This document shows positions 10,125 through 20,200 of a stretch of DNA of 64,000 bases, piece by piece (the stretch's first letter is position 1; every line of letters begins with the position of its first letter). Made by a program: the position numbers and the translations under genes. This DNA comes from PALSA-693 sp963781155. Lineage in GTDB: Bacteria; Actinomycetota; Acidimicrobiia; Acidimicrobiales; Palsa-688. Below the pieces are notes generated by a model. That model had not been told where the DNA came from and did no database searches. It was given only the letters and a program-made list of their open reading frames with translations. The DNA lies in assembly GCA_963781155.1 (NCBI GenBank), contig CAWAEC010000005.1, forward strand, positions 124,001-188,000. The letters run 5' to 3'.

Positions 10125-11903
10125 TCAGAACTGTTCGGCGTCGAGGGCTAGCAGGTCGCGGCTGCCGGCGGTGACCGCAGCGAGCAGCCCGGACGATTGG
10201 GGGAGAAGCTGCTCGCAGTAGAAGCGGGCGGTGACGAGCTTGGCTTGGAGGAAGGCGCCGTCGGCTGAGCCGGCGGCGAGGAGTCGGTTGGCGGCGACGG
10301 TTTGGCGGGCCATCAGCCAGCCGCCGGCGACCACCCCGAACATCCGCAGGTACGGCGTTGCCCCGGCGAGCGCCGCCTCCAGGTCGGCGTCTGAGAGATA
10401 TTCGGTGGCAGCGCGCAGCGTTGCGACCGCGGCGGCCAGGTTGACCCGGATCGACGCCAGAGATTCGCCCGCAGCGTCGAGGGCGACGCCGGTGGCGTCG
10501 ACGCGGGCGAGGAAGTCGGCGATTACGGCGCCGCCGCGCATGGCGAGTTTGCGGGTCACGAGGTCGATGGCTTGGATGCCGTTGGTGCCCTCGTAGATCG
10601 GCGTGATGCGGGCATCACGGTAATGCTGGGCGGCGCCGGTCTCCTCGATGTAGCCGGCGCCGCCGTGAACCTGCAGCGCCAGCGAGCTGAGCTCAACACC
10701 CAGGTCCGTGCCCCAGGCCTTGGTGATCGGGATCAGTAGATCGACCAGCTCGCGGCGTGCTGTCCGCTCGGCCGGGTCGGGGTGTTCCTCGGCGATGTCA
10801 ATCGATTCGGCTACCAGGTAGACCAGCGAGCGCAGCGCCTCGATGGAGGCTTTCTGGGTCAGGAGCATGCGACGCACGTCGGGGTGGTCGATGATCGCCG
10901 ACGCGGTCCCCGCCGCGGCACCGGGCCGGCGGCCCTGGCGGCGCTGGTTGGCGTAGGCGACGGACTGCTGGTAAGCCCGGCTCGCCACGGCGAGGCCCTG
11001 CACGCCCACCCAGAGGCGGGCGTTGTTCATCATGGTGAACATGTAGCGCATGCCCGCATTGGGCTCGCCGATCAGGTAGCCCTGGGCCCCGTCGAAGTCG
11101 AGCACGCAGGTCGGGCTGGCGTGGATGCCGAGTTTCTGCTCGATCGACATGCAGCTCACACGGTTCCGCTCGCCGAGGACGCCGTCGGGGCCGACCAGTG
11201 TCTTGGGCACGACGAAGCAGGAGATGCCTCGGGTGCCGGGCGGCGCGTCGGGGAGGCGCGCCAGGACGAGATGGACGATGTTGTCGGCCATGTCGTGCTC
11301 GCCGTAGGTGATGAAGATCTTCTGGCCGGTGACCCGCCAGGTGCCGTCGCCGGCTGGGGTCGCTCTGGTACGGACCGCGCCCACGTCCGAGCCGGCGTCG
11401 GGCTCGGTCAGGTTCATGGTGCCGGTCCATTCGCCGGTCACCAGCTTGGGCAGGTAGGTGTCCTGCAGCTCTTGGCTTGCGTGGGCGAGCAGCAGGTCGA
11501 TGGCGCCTTGGGTCAGGCCGGGACACAGCGAGAAGGCCAGGTTCGAGGAGGCCACGAGCTCGGCGATCACGGTCGCCACCAGACCCGGGAAATCCCCGCC
11601 GCCGTGCTCAGCGGGAAACGGGACCGATCCCCAACCGGCGGCCACGAAGGCGCGGTATGCGTCGGCGAAGCCGGGCGGGGTGCTGACCGTGCCGTCGCCG
11701 TTCCGCCGACTGTGGTGGCGGTCGCCGACGGTGTTGAGGGGGGCGATCACGTCGGCGACGAAGCGGCCCGCTTCCTCGATGACGCCGTGGACAAGATCGG
11801 GCTCGGCGTGGGCGAAGCGCTGCAACTTGGCCAGCGAGGTGAGGTCGACGACCGCGTCGAGCACGAAACGGATGTCATCGAGGGGAGGGTCGTAGCTGCT
11901 CAT
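10125..11903 (-). CDS. Acyl-CoA dehydrogenase (long, with C-terminal extension domain)
   Basis: 592 residues from the ATG at 11903; a longer in-frame extension is rejected because it reads into intergenic sequence. The flavoenzyme core is clear: NLTEPDAGSDVGAVRT at the FAD/substrate site, ITYGEHDMADNIVHLVLARL in the middle domain, and QVHGGAGYIEETGAAQHYRD and IYEGTNGIQAIDL in the C-terminal helical domain. The extra ~120 residues after this match the long acyl-CoA dehydrogenases that carry an acetyl-CoA-dehydrogenase-like C-terminal domain. It catalyses FAD-dependent alpha,beta-dehydrogenation of an acyl-CoA. It lies in a lipid block with the acyl-CoA ligase downstream of a PucR gene. Confidence 0.92.
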   Translation of the reverse strand: MSSYDPPLDDIRFVLDAVVDLTSLAKLQRFAHAEPDLVHGVIEEAGRFVADVIAPLNTVGDRHHSRRNGDGTVSTPPGFADAYRAFVAAGWGSVPFPAEHGGGDFPGLVATVIAELVASSNLAFSLCPGLTQGAIDLLLAHASQELQDTYLPKLVTGEWTGTMNLTEPDAGSDVGAVRTRATPAGDGTWRVTGQKIFITYGEHDMADNIVHLVLARLPDAPPGTRGISCFVVPKTLVGPDGVLGERNRVSCMSIEQKLGIHASPTCVLDFDGAQGYLIGEPNAGMRYMFTMMNNARLWVGVQGLAVASRAYQQSVAYANQRRQGRRPGAAAGTASAIIDHPDVRRMLLTQKASIEALRSLVYLVAESIDIAEEHPDPAERTARRELVDLLIPITKAWGTDLGVELSSLALQVHGGAGYIEETGAAQHYRDARITPIYEGTNGIQAIDLVTRKLAMRGGAVIADFLARVDATGVALDAAGESLASIRVNLAAAVATLRAATEYLSDADLEAALAGATPYLRMFGVVAGGWLMARQTVAANRLLAAGSADGAFLQAKLVTARFYCEQLLPQSSGLLAAVTAGSRDLLALDAEQF

Positions 11904-12004
11904 CTGGTTACCGTAAGCCGGCCGGGCCCGCCGGTCATCGTCCTCGGCGCTCAACGTTTCTGGGCTGGTTTGTGGCGGGACCACAAACGGATTCCGCGCT
12001 CGGA

Positions 12005-13251
12005 TCAGCCGGGTGGTTGGAGCACCGCCGCCTTCAACCAGTGGCAGGCCAGCAGGGCCACTTCGACGTCCAGCCGGCCGTCGCGCAACGGACGGCCCCT
12101 GACTTGTTCGGCCTTGCGAACCCGGTACTGGGTGGTGTTGCGGTGGAGGAACAGCTGCTCGGCGGTGGCCGTGTAGCTGCCACCGGTTTGGAGGAAGACG
12201 CGTGCCGTTTCCCGCAGTCCTTGGTTGCGGGTCGAGGCGATGGCCAGGTCGCCGAGGGTTTCGTGGATCCAGGCCCGGGCGGAGCCGAGGTCGGCGCAGA
12301 GCGCCGCGATCGGGGCCACGTCGGCGAAGGGGGTGATCGGGGCACGCTCGTGACCGGCGGCGAGCGCCACCGCGGCGCGCTCACGGCTTGGCGGTGGCTG
12401 CGGCGGAAGCCCTCGATCCCCGCGGCCGGCTCGCCGACGGCGAGGGTGACCGCGGGCTCGCTCTTGGCGGCCAGGGCCAGCTCGCCCGTTCTGGCCAAGC
12501 TGGCCCGGGTGGGCAGCCAGGCCCATGCGCTGTTCTCGTCGGCGGGGATGACCAGTGGCGTTGCGGCCAGCTCGAGGTCTTGGCCGAGCCCGCCGACGAG
12601 GCGGCGGATGCGTGGTAGCGAGTCGGGCTCGTCGGATGCCTCGACCCACAGCACGAGCCCGAGGTGGTACTGGTCGAAGCGGTAGTCCAGGCGTCGCTCG
12701 GTTGCGGCGAGGTCTACGCGCTCGCCCCGCAGGATCTCGCGGACGCGCATGGCGAGCACTGCGCTGCGGTCGCCGAGCCAGGCGTCGCGGGCGGTGGCGT
12801 AGGTGGTGAGGACCTCCTCCACCACGTGGTCCACGTAGGCGGAGACGGACTCGGCCATCTCCAGGGTGGCCATTCCTTCGAGGTGGTCGCCTGGCGATTG
12901 TCGCAACAGCTCCTCGATGCAATGGCGGAGCAGTCGTGCCTGGCCGACCCGGTAGGCCCGGATGAGGACGGTGGCGGGGACGTCCTGTTGGGCGAGACGG
13001 CGTGCGTAGTCGACGGCCGCGGCGGGCGCGGCGACCGTGCGGGCGCCGGCATCGGTCAGGATCTCCAGGGCGACGTCGACGTTCTCGCCGATGCTGGCGT
13101 GCAGCAACGCTGCGGACTCGTCGCCTTGCAGCCCCGGGATGGCTTGTTCGATGACGTCTTGGATGTCGCCGGTCACCGATGCCAGCCGCTCGCCGACGCG
13201 GCCGGCGACGGATGCGACGAGCTCACGAATCCGGGGGTCGCCCCGCTGCAC
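12005..13251 (-). pseudogene. PucR/CdaR-type transcriptional regulator, one frameshift
   Basis: The first frame (from 13251) has an all-helical N-terminal domain and a GGDEF-like middle region (about residues 200-270), as in PucR-type regulators. Near 12390 the frame changes. It continues as ERAPITPFADVAPIAALCAD, with ARVFLQTGGSYTATAEQLFL and HRNTTQYRVRKAEQV, the PucR C-terminal helix-turn-helix, and stops at 12005. Repaired, it would be about 415 residues, normal for the family. It sits between the acyl-CoA dehydrogenase and the acyl-CoA ligase and probably controlled them. Confidence 0.8.
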
Positions 13252-13261
13252 AGCAGCGATA

Positions 13262-14761
13262 CTAGGGACGCCGGTCAGAAGCGTGCCCTACGAGGCGGCG
13301 CAAGGCCGGCTTGTCGATCTTGCCGACGGGGTTCTTGGGCAGCCCGTCGACGATGGTCAGGGCCCGGGGATTCTTGTAGCGGGCGAGCGCCGCGCCGCAC
13401 TCTTCGATCAGCTCCTCCGGGGTGGCAGATCCCGGGGCGCGCAGGGCGACGAACGCCACCGGTTCTTCGCCGAGCACGTCGTGGGGGCGGCCGACCACGG
13501 CGGCCTCGAGGACGGCGGGGTGCCCGTAGAGGACGTTCTCGATCTCCTTGGGATAGATGTTCTCGCCGCCCCGGATGATCATGTCCTTGACCCGGTCGAC
13601 CAGGACGAGGTAGCCGTCGCGGTCGAAGTGGCCGACGTCGCCGGTGTGCAGCCATCCCCCGCCGAGGGCCCGGTCTGTCTCCTCGGGCTGGTTGAGGTAG
13701 CCGCGCATGACGTTGGGGCCGCGCACGATGACCTCACCGCACCCTTCGCGCGTGGGCTGCCCGTCGGCGCCGAGGAGCGCGACGTCTTGACCGGGGAGCG
13801 GCCGCCCGACCGTTCCGGGCTTGCGCGGCCCGTGGATCGGGTTGATTGTCGACGCGCAGCTGCCCTCGGACAGTCCGTAGCCCTCGACCACGACGATCCC
13901 GTAGCGGTCTTCGAAGCGGGCGATCAGCTCGGCCGGCATGGGGGCGGCGCCGCACACCGCGAACCGGACCGACGAGGTGTCGGGGCGGAGGTCGTCGGGG
14001 AGGGCGCTGAGCATGGCGTAGATGGCGGGCACCGCGGAGAAGTAGGTGGGGCGGACCGCTTCGATGGTGTCGAAGAACGTCGACGGCGAGAACCGACCGG
14101 TGATGGTGGTGGCCCCGCCGGCCACCAATGGCGAGAGCACGCTGATCAGGATGCCGTTGACATGGAAGAGGGGGAGGATCAGCAGGCTCTGGTCGGTGCT
14201 GGTCAGCTCCAGCGCGGCGGTGATCATCCCGACCATGGCGGTCAGGTTGGCGTGGTCGAGCATGACCCCCTTCGGCCTTCCGGTGGTGCCGCTGGTGTAG
14301 ATCAGCAAGGCCAAAGCGGCGGCGTCCGCCGCGGGCGGGTCCTGCGGTCGGGTCGGCGTGACAGGCAGGGCGGCCGCCTCGATGGCCGCCACGCCAGGCA
14401 GGTCGAGGACGGCGCCTTCGTGGACGACGACACGGGCGCCCGAGTCCTCGACTTGGAACGCCGCCTCGCCGGGGGTCAGGGCCAGGTTGATCGACGTGAA
14501 CGCGGCACCGACTCGCCAAGCCGCGAACATGGCCACCACCAGCTCGACCCGATTGGCGAGCAGCGTGGCGACGACGTCGCCCGCCCCGACACCGTGGTCG
14601 TAGAACGCTTCGGCCGCGGCCCGGACACGTGCGGCGAACTCGGCGTTGGTGAGCGCCAGTCGGTCGTCGTCGATGCAGGCGCCGTCGGGGTCGGCGGCGG
14701 CGCGCTCGTCGGGTAGGGATGCGAGGCAGGCGGCGCGTCGGTCGGTCTTGGTGAGCTCCAT
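13262..14761 (-). CDS. Acyl-CoA ligase (AMP-dependent synthetase)
   Basis: 499 residues from the ATG at 14761. The adenylation signature LLIYTSGTTGRPKGV, the A5-like GYGLSEG, the HTGDVGHFDRDGYL motif, the hinge VDRVKDMIIRGGENIYPKEIE and the C-terminal catalytic lysine motif PKNPVGKIDK are all present. It activates a carboxylic (probably fatty) acid to acyl-CoA via acyl-AMP, supplying substrate to the acyl-CoA dehydrogenase nearby. The reading frame is complete with no missing residues visible. Chain-length preference cannot be read from the sequence. Confidence 0.93.
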   Translation of the reverse strand: MELTKTDRRAACLASLPDERAAADPDGACIDDDRLALTNAEFAARVRAAAEAFYDHGVGAGDVVATLLANRVELVVAMFAAWRVGAAFTSINLALTPGEAAFQVEDSGARVVVHEGAVLDLPGVAAIEAAALPVTPTRPQDPPAADAAALALLIYTSGTTGRPKGVMLDHANLTAMVGMITAALELTSTDQSLLILPLFHVNGILISVLSPLVAGGATTITGRFSPSTFFDTIEAVRPTYFSAVPAIYAMLSALPDDLRPDTSSVRFAVCGAAPMPAELIARFEDRYGIVVVEGYGLSEGSCASTINPIHGPRKPGTVGRPLPGQDVALLGADGQPTREGCGEVIVRGPNVMRGYLNQPEETDRALGGGWLHTGDVGHFDRDGYLVLVDRVKDMIIRGGENIYPKEIENVLYGHPAVLEAAVVGRPHDVLGEEPVAFVALRAPGSATPEELIEECGAALARYKNPRALTIVDGLPKNPVGKIDKPALRRLVGHASDRRP

Positions 14762-14858
14762 GCATGCACAGTAAGGAGTCGACCCGCCCGCATCATCGGG
14801 CGCCCGCCACCAACCTCGACGGGCCGGTTTGTGCGCCCGAGACAAACAAGGTCGCCGC

Positions 14859-16219
14859 CTACGAGGCGAGGAACGCGGCGATCCTGTCCGCCGCCGGCAC
14901 GGGGTGCTCCATCAGCAGCAGATGCCGGGCGCCGGACACGCCCGGGACGTCGGCGTCGGGGCGCCTGAGGCGTCATAGGCGACGGTCTGGACGCCGCGGG
15001 CGTTCAGCGCCCGCTCCAGCGGGTCCCACCTCTCGATGTTGCCGCCCAGTCCCATGATCAAGAGCAGGGGACGGCCGGCGCCGCGGACGGAGTTCCACAC
15101 CAGGTCGTTGGGACACAACCAGGCGAACACCTTGGCCAAGTCGCGCCCGTCGAGGAAGCCAGCCCGCTGCGGGTGCGGGCCGCTTCGACCGCGGCCTTCG
15201 ACGCCAGCATCCTGATCTGGGAGTCCTGGGGCGGTGTCGAACCCGGCGACCATGAGGGTGGCGGAGTTGACAATCGTTTCGCCGGTCGCTGCCAGGTGCC
15301 CGAGCAGTCAGGCCATGGTGATGGCGCCGGCGCACATGCCGACCAGGTTGGCGTCGGGGCTGCCGGTGATCTCACAGGCCACTTCGATGGCCTCCTTGCA
15401 GGCGGCCACGTAGGTGTCGAGGTTCCAGTCGCGCTGGGCCGCCGTGGGGTTAAGCCAACTGACGCGAAGTACGGCACGCCGGCGTTGACCATGTGCGCGA
15501 TCAGGCTGCGCCCGGGCCCGATGTCGGATATGTAGAACTTGTTGATCTGTGGAGGGATGGAGACCAGCGGCCGGGTAAACGTCGTCTGGCCGTGCGGCGT
15601 GTGCTGGATCAACTCGAACACCTCGCTGCGGTGCACAACCTGGCCGGGGGTGACGGCGATGTTGCCGCCCACGGAAAGGACGGGGGTCCACCGTGGCCGG
15701 CATGCCGCCGTCGCGGCGGATGTGGCTGACTATGTGCCGCAGGCCCGAGACCAGGCTGCGGCCGTGAGTCTCGACCGCCTTCGCCAACGCGCTGGGGTTG
15801 CCGACCAGGGTGTTGGTGGGCGCCGCCGCCTCGGTGAACAACGAGACGGCGAACCGGGCTCGCTCGCGGCTCTCGGCGTCCAAGTCGACCTCGTCGACCA
15901 GGTCGAGCACGGCCTTGGCCTCGATCAGGTGGGCCTGCATCAGGCGACGGTAGACCGGGTTGGCCGACCATGCCGGGTGGGCGAAGCGCTTGTCGCCCCC
16001 GCCCGGCGCCACGTCGCCGCGCCCGACCGCCGTCTCGATCAAGTCGCCCGTGGTGGCGAGGGCGCTGGCAGCCGCCGCACCCGGCTCGACGGCGACGTCT
16101 TGCAGGAGACGGGCGAGGGCGGCGGCGATCTGCGGGCGGCTCAGGCCGACCAGCGGGTTGGCGCCCAGCACCGGTGGATCGTTCGCATCGACAAAGGTGG
16201 AGTTCGCGTTCGTGGTCAT
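14859..16219 (-). pseudogene. phaC: PHA synthase (PhaC) fused by deletion to an alpha/beta hydrolase, multiply frameshifted
   Basis: The start at 16219 (ATG) gives a PhaC N-terminus. Pieces in changing frames then follow the PhaC order: HRSEVFELIQHTPHG, PPQINKFYISDIGPGRS, DWNLDTYVAACKEAIEVA, and the lipase-like box GMCAGA with the nucleophilic Cys. LAKVFAWLCPNDLVWN is the last PhaC piece. Immediately after it the sequence becomes GRPLLLIMGLGGNIERWDPL, the N-terminus of an alpha/beta hydrolase, and jumps again near 14960 to that hydrolase's end, HLLLMEHPVPAADRIAAFL. At least four frame changes are visible (near 15670, 15460, 15300 and 15200). This looks like two neighbouring genes joined by deletion, so it is probably non-functional. 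Confidence 0.75.
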
Positions 16220-16411
16220 GGTGTGACGGTACGCAGCGACAGCCCGGCTGTCCTCAGGCGTTGGGCCAAAACTGGCGGCCCCCCTCGTGCTGGCGCCACC
16301 AACTCGGCCGCGGCTCCGATGACGCCACCACGGCGCCAACCGACCATGGAACGATCAGCCCCGGCCCGGTCGGGGGACAATAGAAGCTGAGCAGGTCATG
16401 GCGTGCCTGGC

Positions 16412-17839
16412 TCAGTCCGAGGGGGTGATGCGCAGGTGGCGGAGGGCCGAGCCGGCGGCGTGGAATCCGCACATCCCGTGGGCGCCGGCGCCGGGCGGGC
16501 TGGCCGCCGAGCAGATGTAGGTGCCCGGGACGCCGGTGCTGTAGGGGTCGAGGGCGGCGCGTGGCCGAAGGACGAGCTGGCGTTCGGTGTTGGCACCGGT
16601 GATGATGTCGCCGCCGACGTAGTTGGGGTTGTAGGCCGGCATCTGGGTGGTGGGGCGCACGGCTTGGGCCACGATGCGGTCCCGGAACCCGGGGGCGAAG
16701 CGTTCGATCTGGTCGAGGATCGCGGCGGTGGCGTCGCCGGTGTAGCCGTGGGGGACGTGCGCGTAGGTCCACAGCGGATGGATGTTGCCGGCCGAGCGGG
16801 TCGGGTCGGCCAGATATTGCTGGCCGACCAGGACGAAGGGCCGCTCGGGCATGCGCCCCTTGGCGATGTCGCGTTCGGTGGCGGCGATCTGCTCGAAGGT
16901 CCCCCCCAGGTGGACGGTCCCGGCCCGGCCGCAGTCGGGGCTGGTCCACGGCACGCCATCTTCGATGGCCAGGTCGACCTTGAACGCGCCCGGCCCGTAC
17001 CGGTACCGGCGGTAGGCGCGAGCGACGCGTCGGGGCAGGCGGTCCTGGTAGATGGCGGCGATGGCGGCGGGGGCCAGGTCGAGCAGGACGACGTCGGCGG
17101 CCGGGATGTCGCGGTGGTGGCCGATGTGGACGCCGGTGCGGATCTTGCCACCCAGCTCGGCGAGCATGGCGGCCAGGGCGTCGGTGATCGATCGCGAGCC
17201 GCCCACGGCTACCGGCCAACCGTGGCGGTGGCCGGCGGCGATGATGGTTCTCCCAATCGCCGACGACGTGGGCCGGTGCAGCGGATAAAAAGCGTGGGCG
17301 GCGACGCCGCCGAACAGGGCCCGGGCCTTGTCGGTCCGCCACCGCCGGGCCGTGACCGACGCCGGCAGGACCGCGCCGGGCCCGAACCCGGCCAGGCGGA
17401 TCGGGTGGCGGGGCACATGGACGATGGGCCGCATCAGGTCGTCGGCGAGCTCGTCGAAACCGGCCGCGGTGCTGGCGAACGTCCGCCGCCAGCCGGCGCC
17501 GTCGGAACCCAAACCGGCGGCCGTCGCATCGATCGACCGCCACAAAAGGCCGGCGTCGCCGCTGTCGAGCGGGTGGGCGCAGTCGATCTCCGGCCACCGC
17601 CAGCGCAGCCCGTAGCGGCCCAGATCCAAGCCGGCCAGGTAGGGAGAGCCGACACCCATCGGGTGGAACGCCGAGCAGTGGTCATGGAGCACGCCCGGCA
17701 CGGTGAGCTCGCTGGTCCGGGTGCCGCCCCCGATGGTCTCGGCGGCTTCGAGCACCTCGACATCAAGGCCGTGCTGGGCCAGCCGCACCGCCGCGGCCAG
17801 GCCGTTCGGCCCGGCGCCAACCACCACCGCCCTGGTCAC
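16412..17839 (-). CDS. Phytoene desaturase-like FAD-dependent oxidoreductase
   Basis: 475 residues from a GTG that overlaps the stop of the upstream gene (GTGA at 17836-17839). The N-terminal dinucleotide-binding motif VVVGAGPNGLAAAVRLAQHG is followed by the acidic EVLEA, and the C-terminus has the second FAD-contact region, GTYICSAASPPGAGAHGMCG. It belongs to the NAD(P)/FAD-dependent oxidoreductases related to phytoene desaturase. Translational coupling to a DUF3556 membrane protein suggests a shared job, probably lipid or isoprenoid modification. The substrate is unknown. Confidence 0.88.
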   Translation of the reverse strand: MTRAVVVGAGPNGLAAAVRLAQHGLDVEVLEAAETIGGGTRTSELTVPGVLHDHCSAFHPMGVGSPYLAGLDLGRYGLRWRWPEIDCAHPLDSGDAGLLWRSIDATAAGLGSDGAGWRRTFASTAAGFDELADDLMRPIVHVPRHPIRLAGFGPGAVLPASVTARRWRTDKARALFGGVAAHAFYPLHRPTSSAIGRTIIAAGHRHGWPVAVGGSRSITDALAAMLAELGGKIRTGVHIGHHRDIPAADVVLLDLAPAAIAAIYQDRLPRRVARAYRRYRYGPGAFKVDLAIEDGVPWTSPDCGRAGTVHLGGTFEQIAATERDIAKGRMPERPFVLVGQQYLADPTRSAGNIHPLWTYAHVPHGYTGDATAAILDQIERFAPGFRDRIVAQAVRPTTQMPAYNPNYVGGDIITGANTERQLVLRPRAALDPYSTGVPGTYICSAASPPGAGAHGMCGFHAAGSALRHLRITPSD

Positions 17840-19668
17840 GACCCCACCTCCATCGGCCGGCGTGAAGCGGAAACGTCTGCGGCGGGGGCGATGAGCTCGA
17901 CGGCCGCGGCCGCTGAGTCTGCGGCGGTCCAGGTGACCTCCAGCGGGATGGGCCCGTCGGGCAGCCACGGCTGTTGGTCCACGGCGTCGGCGACCCGGTA
18001 CGAGCCCCGTTCGATCACCCCCAGGGCGGCGTCGATGATCTTGTACTGCTGGCGGTCCTTGTGGATCGGCTGGGACTCGACCCAGGCGACGATGAACTCG
18101 CCCGGCTCGAAGCGGCAGCGCTTCTGGATGGCGGCGATCAGGTGCTCGTTGTGGAAATGGCCGTCACCGAAGTTGAACCCGATGACCGTGTTGCAGGCGA
18201 ACTCGGCCTCCCGCACCGTGTAACGATCCAGGTCGGCGCCCAACTGCTTGACGAGCATCGAGTTCAGGGCCGGGCCCTGGCTGTGCATGGCGCGCCAGGC
18301 GATGGTCTTGTTGAGCAGGATTTCGGCGACGGGCCGGGGGTAGGTGGCGGCCAGCTGGTCGATAGTGTTGCCGGCGCCGCGCACCATGGTGTCGAGCTTG
18401 GCTTCCGCCCCGGGCGCGAACGCCCACGAGGCCGAGGCCCAGTTGCCGGCGTACTGGCGCAACGAGGGCAGGAACGACACCAGGTCGGGGCGCAGGTTGC
18501 CCAGGACCGGGAAGAACAGCAGTCCAGCGATGATCGCCGCCAGCACCAGCGGGGACGAGAAATCGGTGACCGCGAAGCCGTGCCACGCCGGGTGCCCCCA
18601 GAACAGGAACACCGCGGCGTAGGCGAACAACACGTTCCACTCCAACGGCACCGCCAGGGGGAACGTCGAGATGATGAACAGGTGGAAGATCACCATGCCG
18701 ATCACCGCCAGCAGGGTGACGGTGGGGTTGGTCGAGAACAGCAGGACCAGGGGCAGGATTATCTCGACGGTGGTGCCGCCGACATGGGCCAGACTGGCCG
18801 CCTGGTGTGAGGGGCGCAGGTCGTTGGGGAAATCCCGATAGTTGCGCCGCTTGAACGCCTTGGGCGCCCACGGGGTGTTGCTGACCATGGGCGAAACCAC
18901 CCGCGAGAAATGCTTGGACAACTTGGACACGCCGGCGCCGATCCACACCACCACGATCAGCAGCTTCAAGGCGATGATCATGTCGACATAGCCGAGCGTG
19001 GCGAAAAACACGATCGCCGGCAGGTACTGCTCGCTGCGGGCCGCCAGGAACACCACCTTGTCCCGCAGGCCCAGCACCACCAACAGACCGATCAGCACGA
19101 ACAGCACGGTGGGGTTGACCAGGCCGGCGTTGCCGGGAACCAGCCGGTCCAGCGATCCGCTCGACACGCTGGGGAGGACCAGGGCCGTCACCAGCGTGGC
19201 GATGATGCCCAGATACAGCGCCACATCGCCGACGGTGCGCCGGTCACCCGCCGTGAACGGCACCTTGGCCGGCCACGGTGCCAGGCGGATGGTGTCCGGC
19301 CGGGCCCAGTACCGAAAGCCACCGGTCATCGGCTTGAAATGGGCGGCCATCGGCCCCCACGACCCGGCCAGACCCAAGATCTCGAGCAGCATGGTCCACA
19401 AGACCAACTTCTGGTAGATGATCGGCTCGGACCACCACTGCGAGACATGCCAGAACGGGCCGAGACCCGACGTCGACGTAGCCACCAGCACGCCGCCGAA
19501 CACGTACAGCAGCAACAGCTTCGCCACGTAGATGGCGTGGACCATCTTCGGCGTCCCGAAGCCGTACTCGCCCCAATGGGCGGCAAGCACCCGGATGCGC
19601 TCGAAATAGGGCCGGTCGGCGAACGTTTCAACGTCGACAGGCGGAAGATCTCCGGTGGTGAAGCCCAT
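17836..19668 (-). CDS. DUF3556 family multi-pass membrane protein
   Basis: 610 residues from the ATG at 19668. Residues about 40-460 form eight or more hydrophobic helices (LLLLYVFGGVLVATS, TVEIILPLVLLF, LAVIGMVIFHLFIIS). A cytoplasmic C-terminal domain of about 180 residues follows, with FNFGDGHFHNEHLIAAIQKR. I recognise it as DUF3556-like, known mainly from mycobacteria and relatives and of unknown function. It is coupled to the downstream FAD oxidoreductase by a GTGA overlap, and may be the membrane partner of that enzyme. Confidence 0.75.
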   Translation of the reverse strand: MGFTTGDLPPVDVETFADRPYFERIRVLAAHWGEYGFGTPKMVHAIYVAKLLLLYVFGGVLVATSTSGLGPFWHVSQWWSEPIIYQKLVLWTMLLEILGLAGSWGPMAAHFKPMTGGFRYWARPDTIRLAPWPAKVPFTAGDRRTVGDVALYLGIIATLVTALVLPSVSSGSLDRLVPGNAGLVNPTVLFVLIGLLVVLGLRDKVVFLAARSEQYLPAIVFFATLGYVDMIIALKLLIVVVWIGAGVSKLSKHFSRVVSPMVSNTPWAPKAFKRRNYRDFPNDLRPSHQAASLAHVGGTTVEIILPLVLLFSTNPTVTLLAVIGMVIFHLFIISTFPLAVPLEWNVLFAYAAVFLFWGHPAWHGFAVTDFSSPLVLAAIIAGLLFFPVLGNLRPDLVSFLPSLRQYAGNWASASWAFAPGAEAKLDTMVRGAGNTIDQLAATYPRPVAEILLNKTIAWRAMHSQGPALNSMLVKQLGADLDRYTVREAEFACNTVIGFNFGDGHFHNEHLIAAIQKRCRFEPGEFIVAWVESQPIHKDRQQYKIIDAALGVIERGSYRVADAVDQQPWLPDGPIPLEVTWTAADSAAAAVELIAPAADVSASRRPMEVGS

Positions 19669-20200
19669 AGCTCGCTCCTTGGCTCGGACAGGTACTCGTC
19701 GAAGATGACGGTACGAGCCACGGGATCCGGTGGAAATGTCCGCCGGGCCCGAACCTCCCGGGCGGTCTCGTGCCCGGCGCACAATGGCGGGCACATGGCC
19801 CACCGCCCTGGTGGGCGCCGCACAACACCGACCCGGAATTCCGTACCCCGCACACGACGCCCCGGGACCTCGCGACCTGTTGGATGGGAGTCGCCGAGCG
19901 ACTCAGGATCAACCCCGCCGCCGCGGCCGGGGCGCTGCGAGCTCTGCGCGACCCGTGGGCTCGTCCGCCTAGAACCGGACCAGCAGCCGCGGGTGGGCCG
20001 CCGGTTCGGTCTGTGGGTATATGTGCTCGGGTCCATCCCCGGGATCACAGTGGTCCACGCCGGAAGCGAGCCGCCTTCAACCGCCTCGCTGCGCCGGCCA
20101 GACCAGGAGGGCTTCGGGCCCGGATTGGCCTCGTCGTGAGCTCGGGACCGGGGGTGCCACCCGCGGTGTCGGCCCCGACGGCAACCGCCCTCGTCTATGG
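19669..20200. other. Intergenic stretch, nothing certain
   Basis: About 530 bases between the DUF3556 gene and the binding lipoprotein. A short plus-strand run near 19880-19950 reads VAERLRINPAAAAGALRALR, faintly like an ANTAR-type helix, but has no start, binding site or continuation. I see no gene that can be supported. Confidence 0.4.

Noticed and set aside
10782..12176. A 464-codon plus-strand frame
   Set aside because: Shadow of the acyl-CoA dehydrogenase on the other strand.
13037..14716. A 559-codon plus-strand frame
   Set aside because: Antisense to the acyl-CoA ligase; composition is biased to Gly/Arg/Asp with no domain.
16403..18223. A 606-codon plus-strand frame
   Set aside because: Antisense to the FAD oxidoreductase and DUF3556 genes, which have clear motifs; this frame has none and is a product of GC bias.
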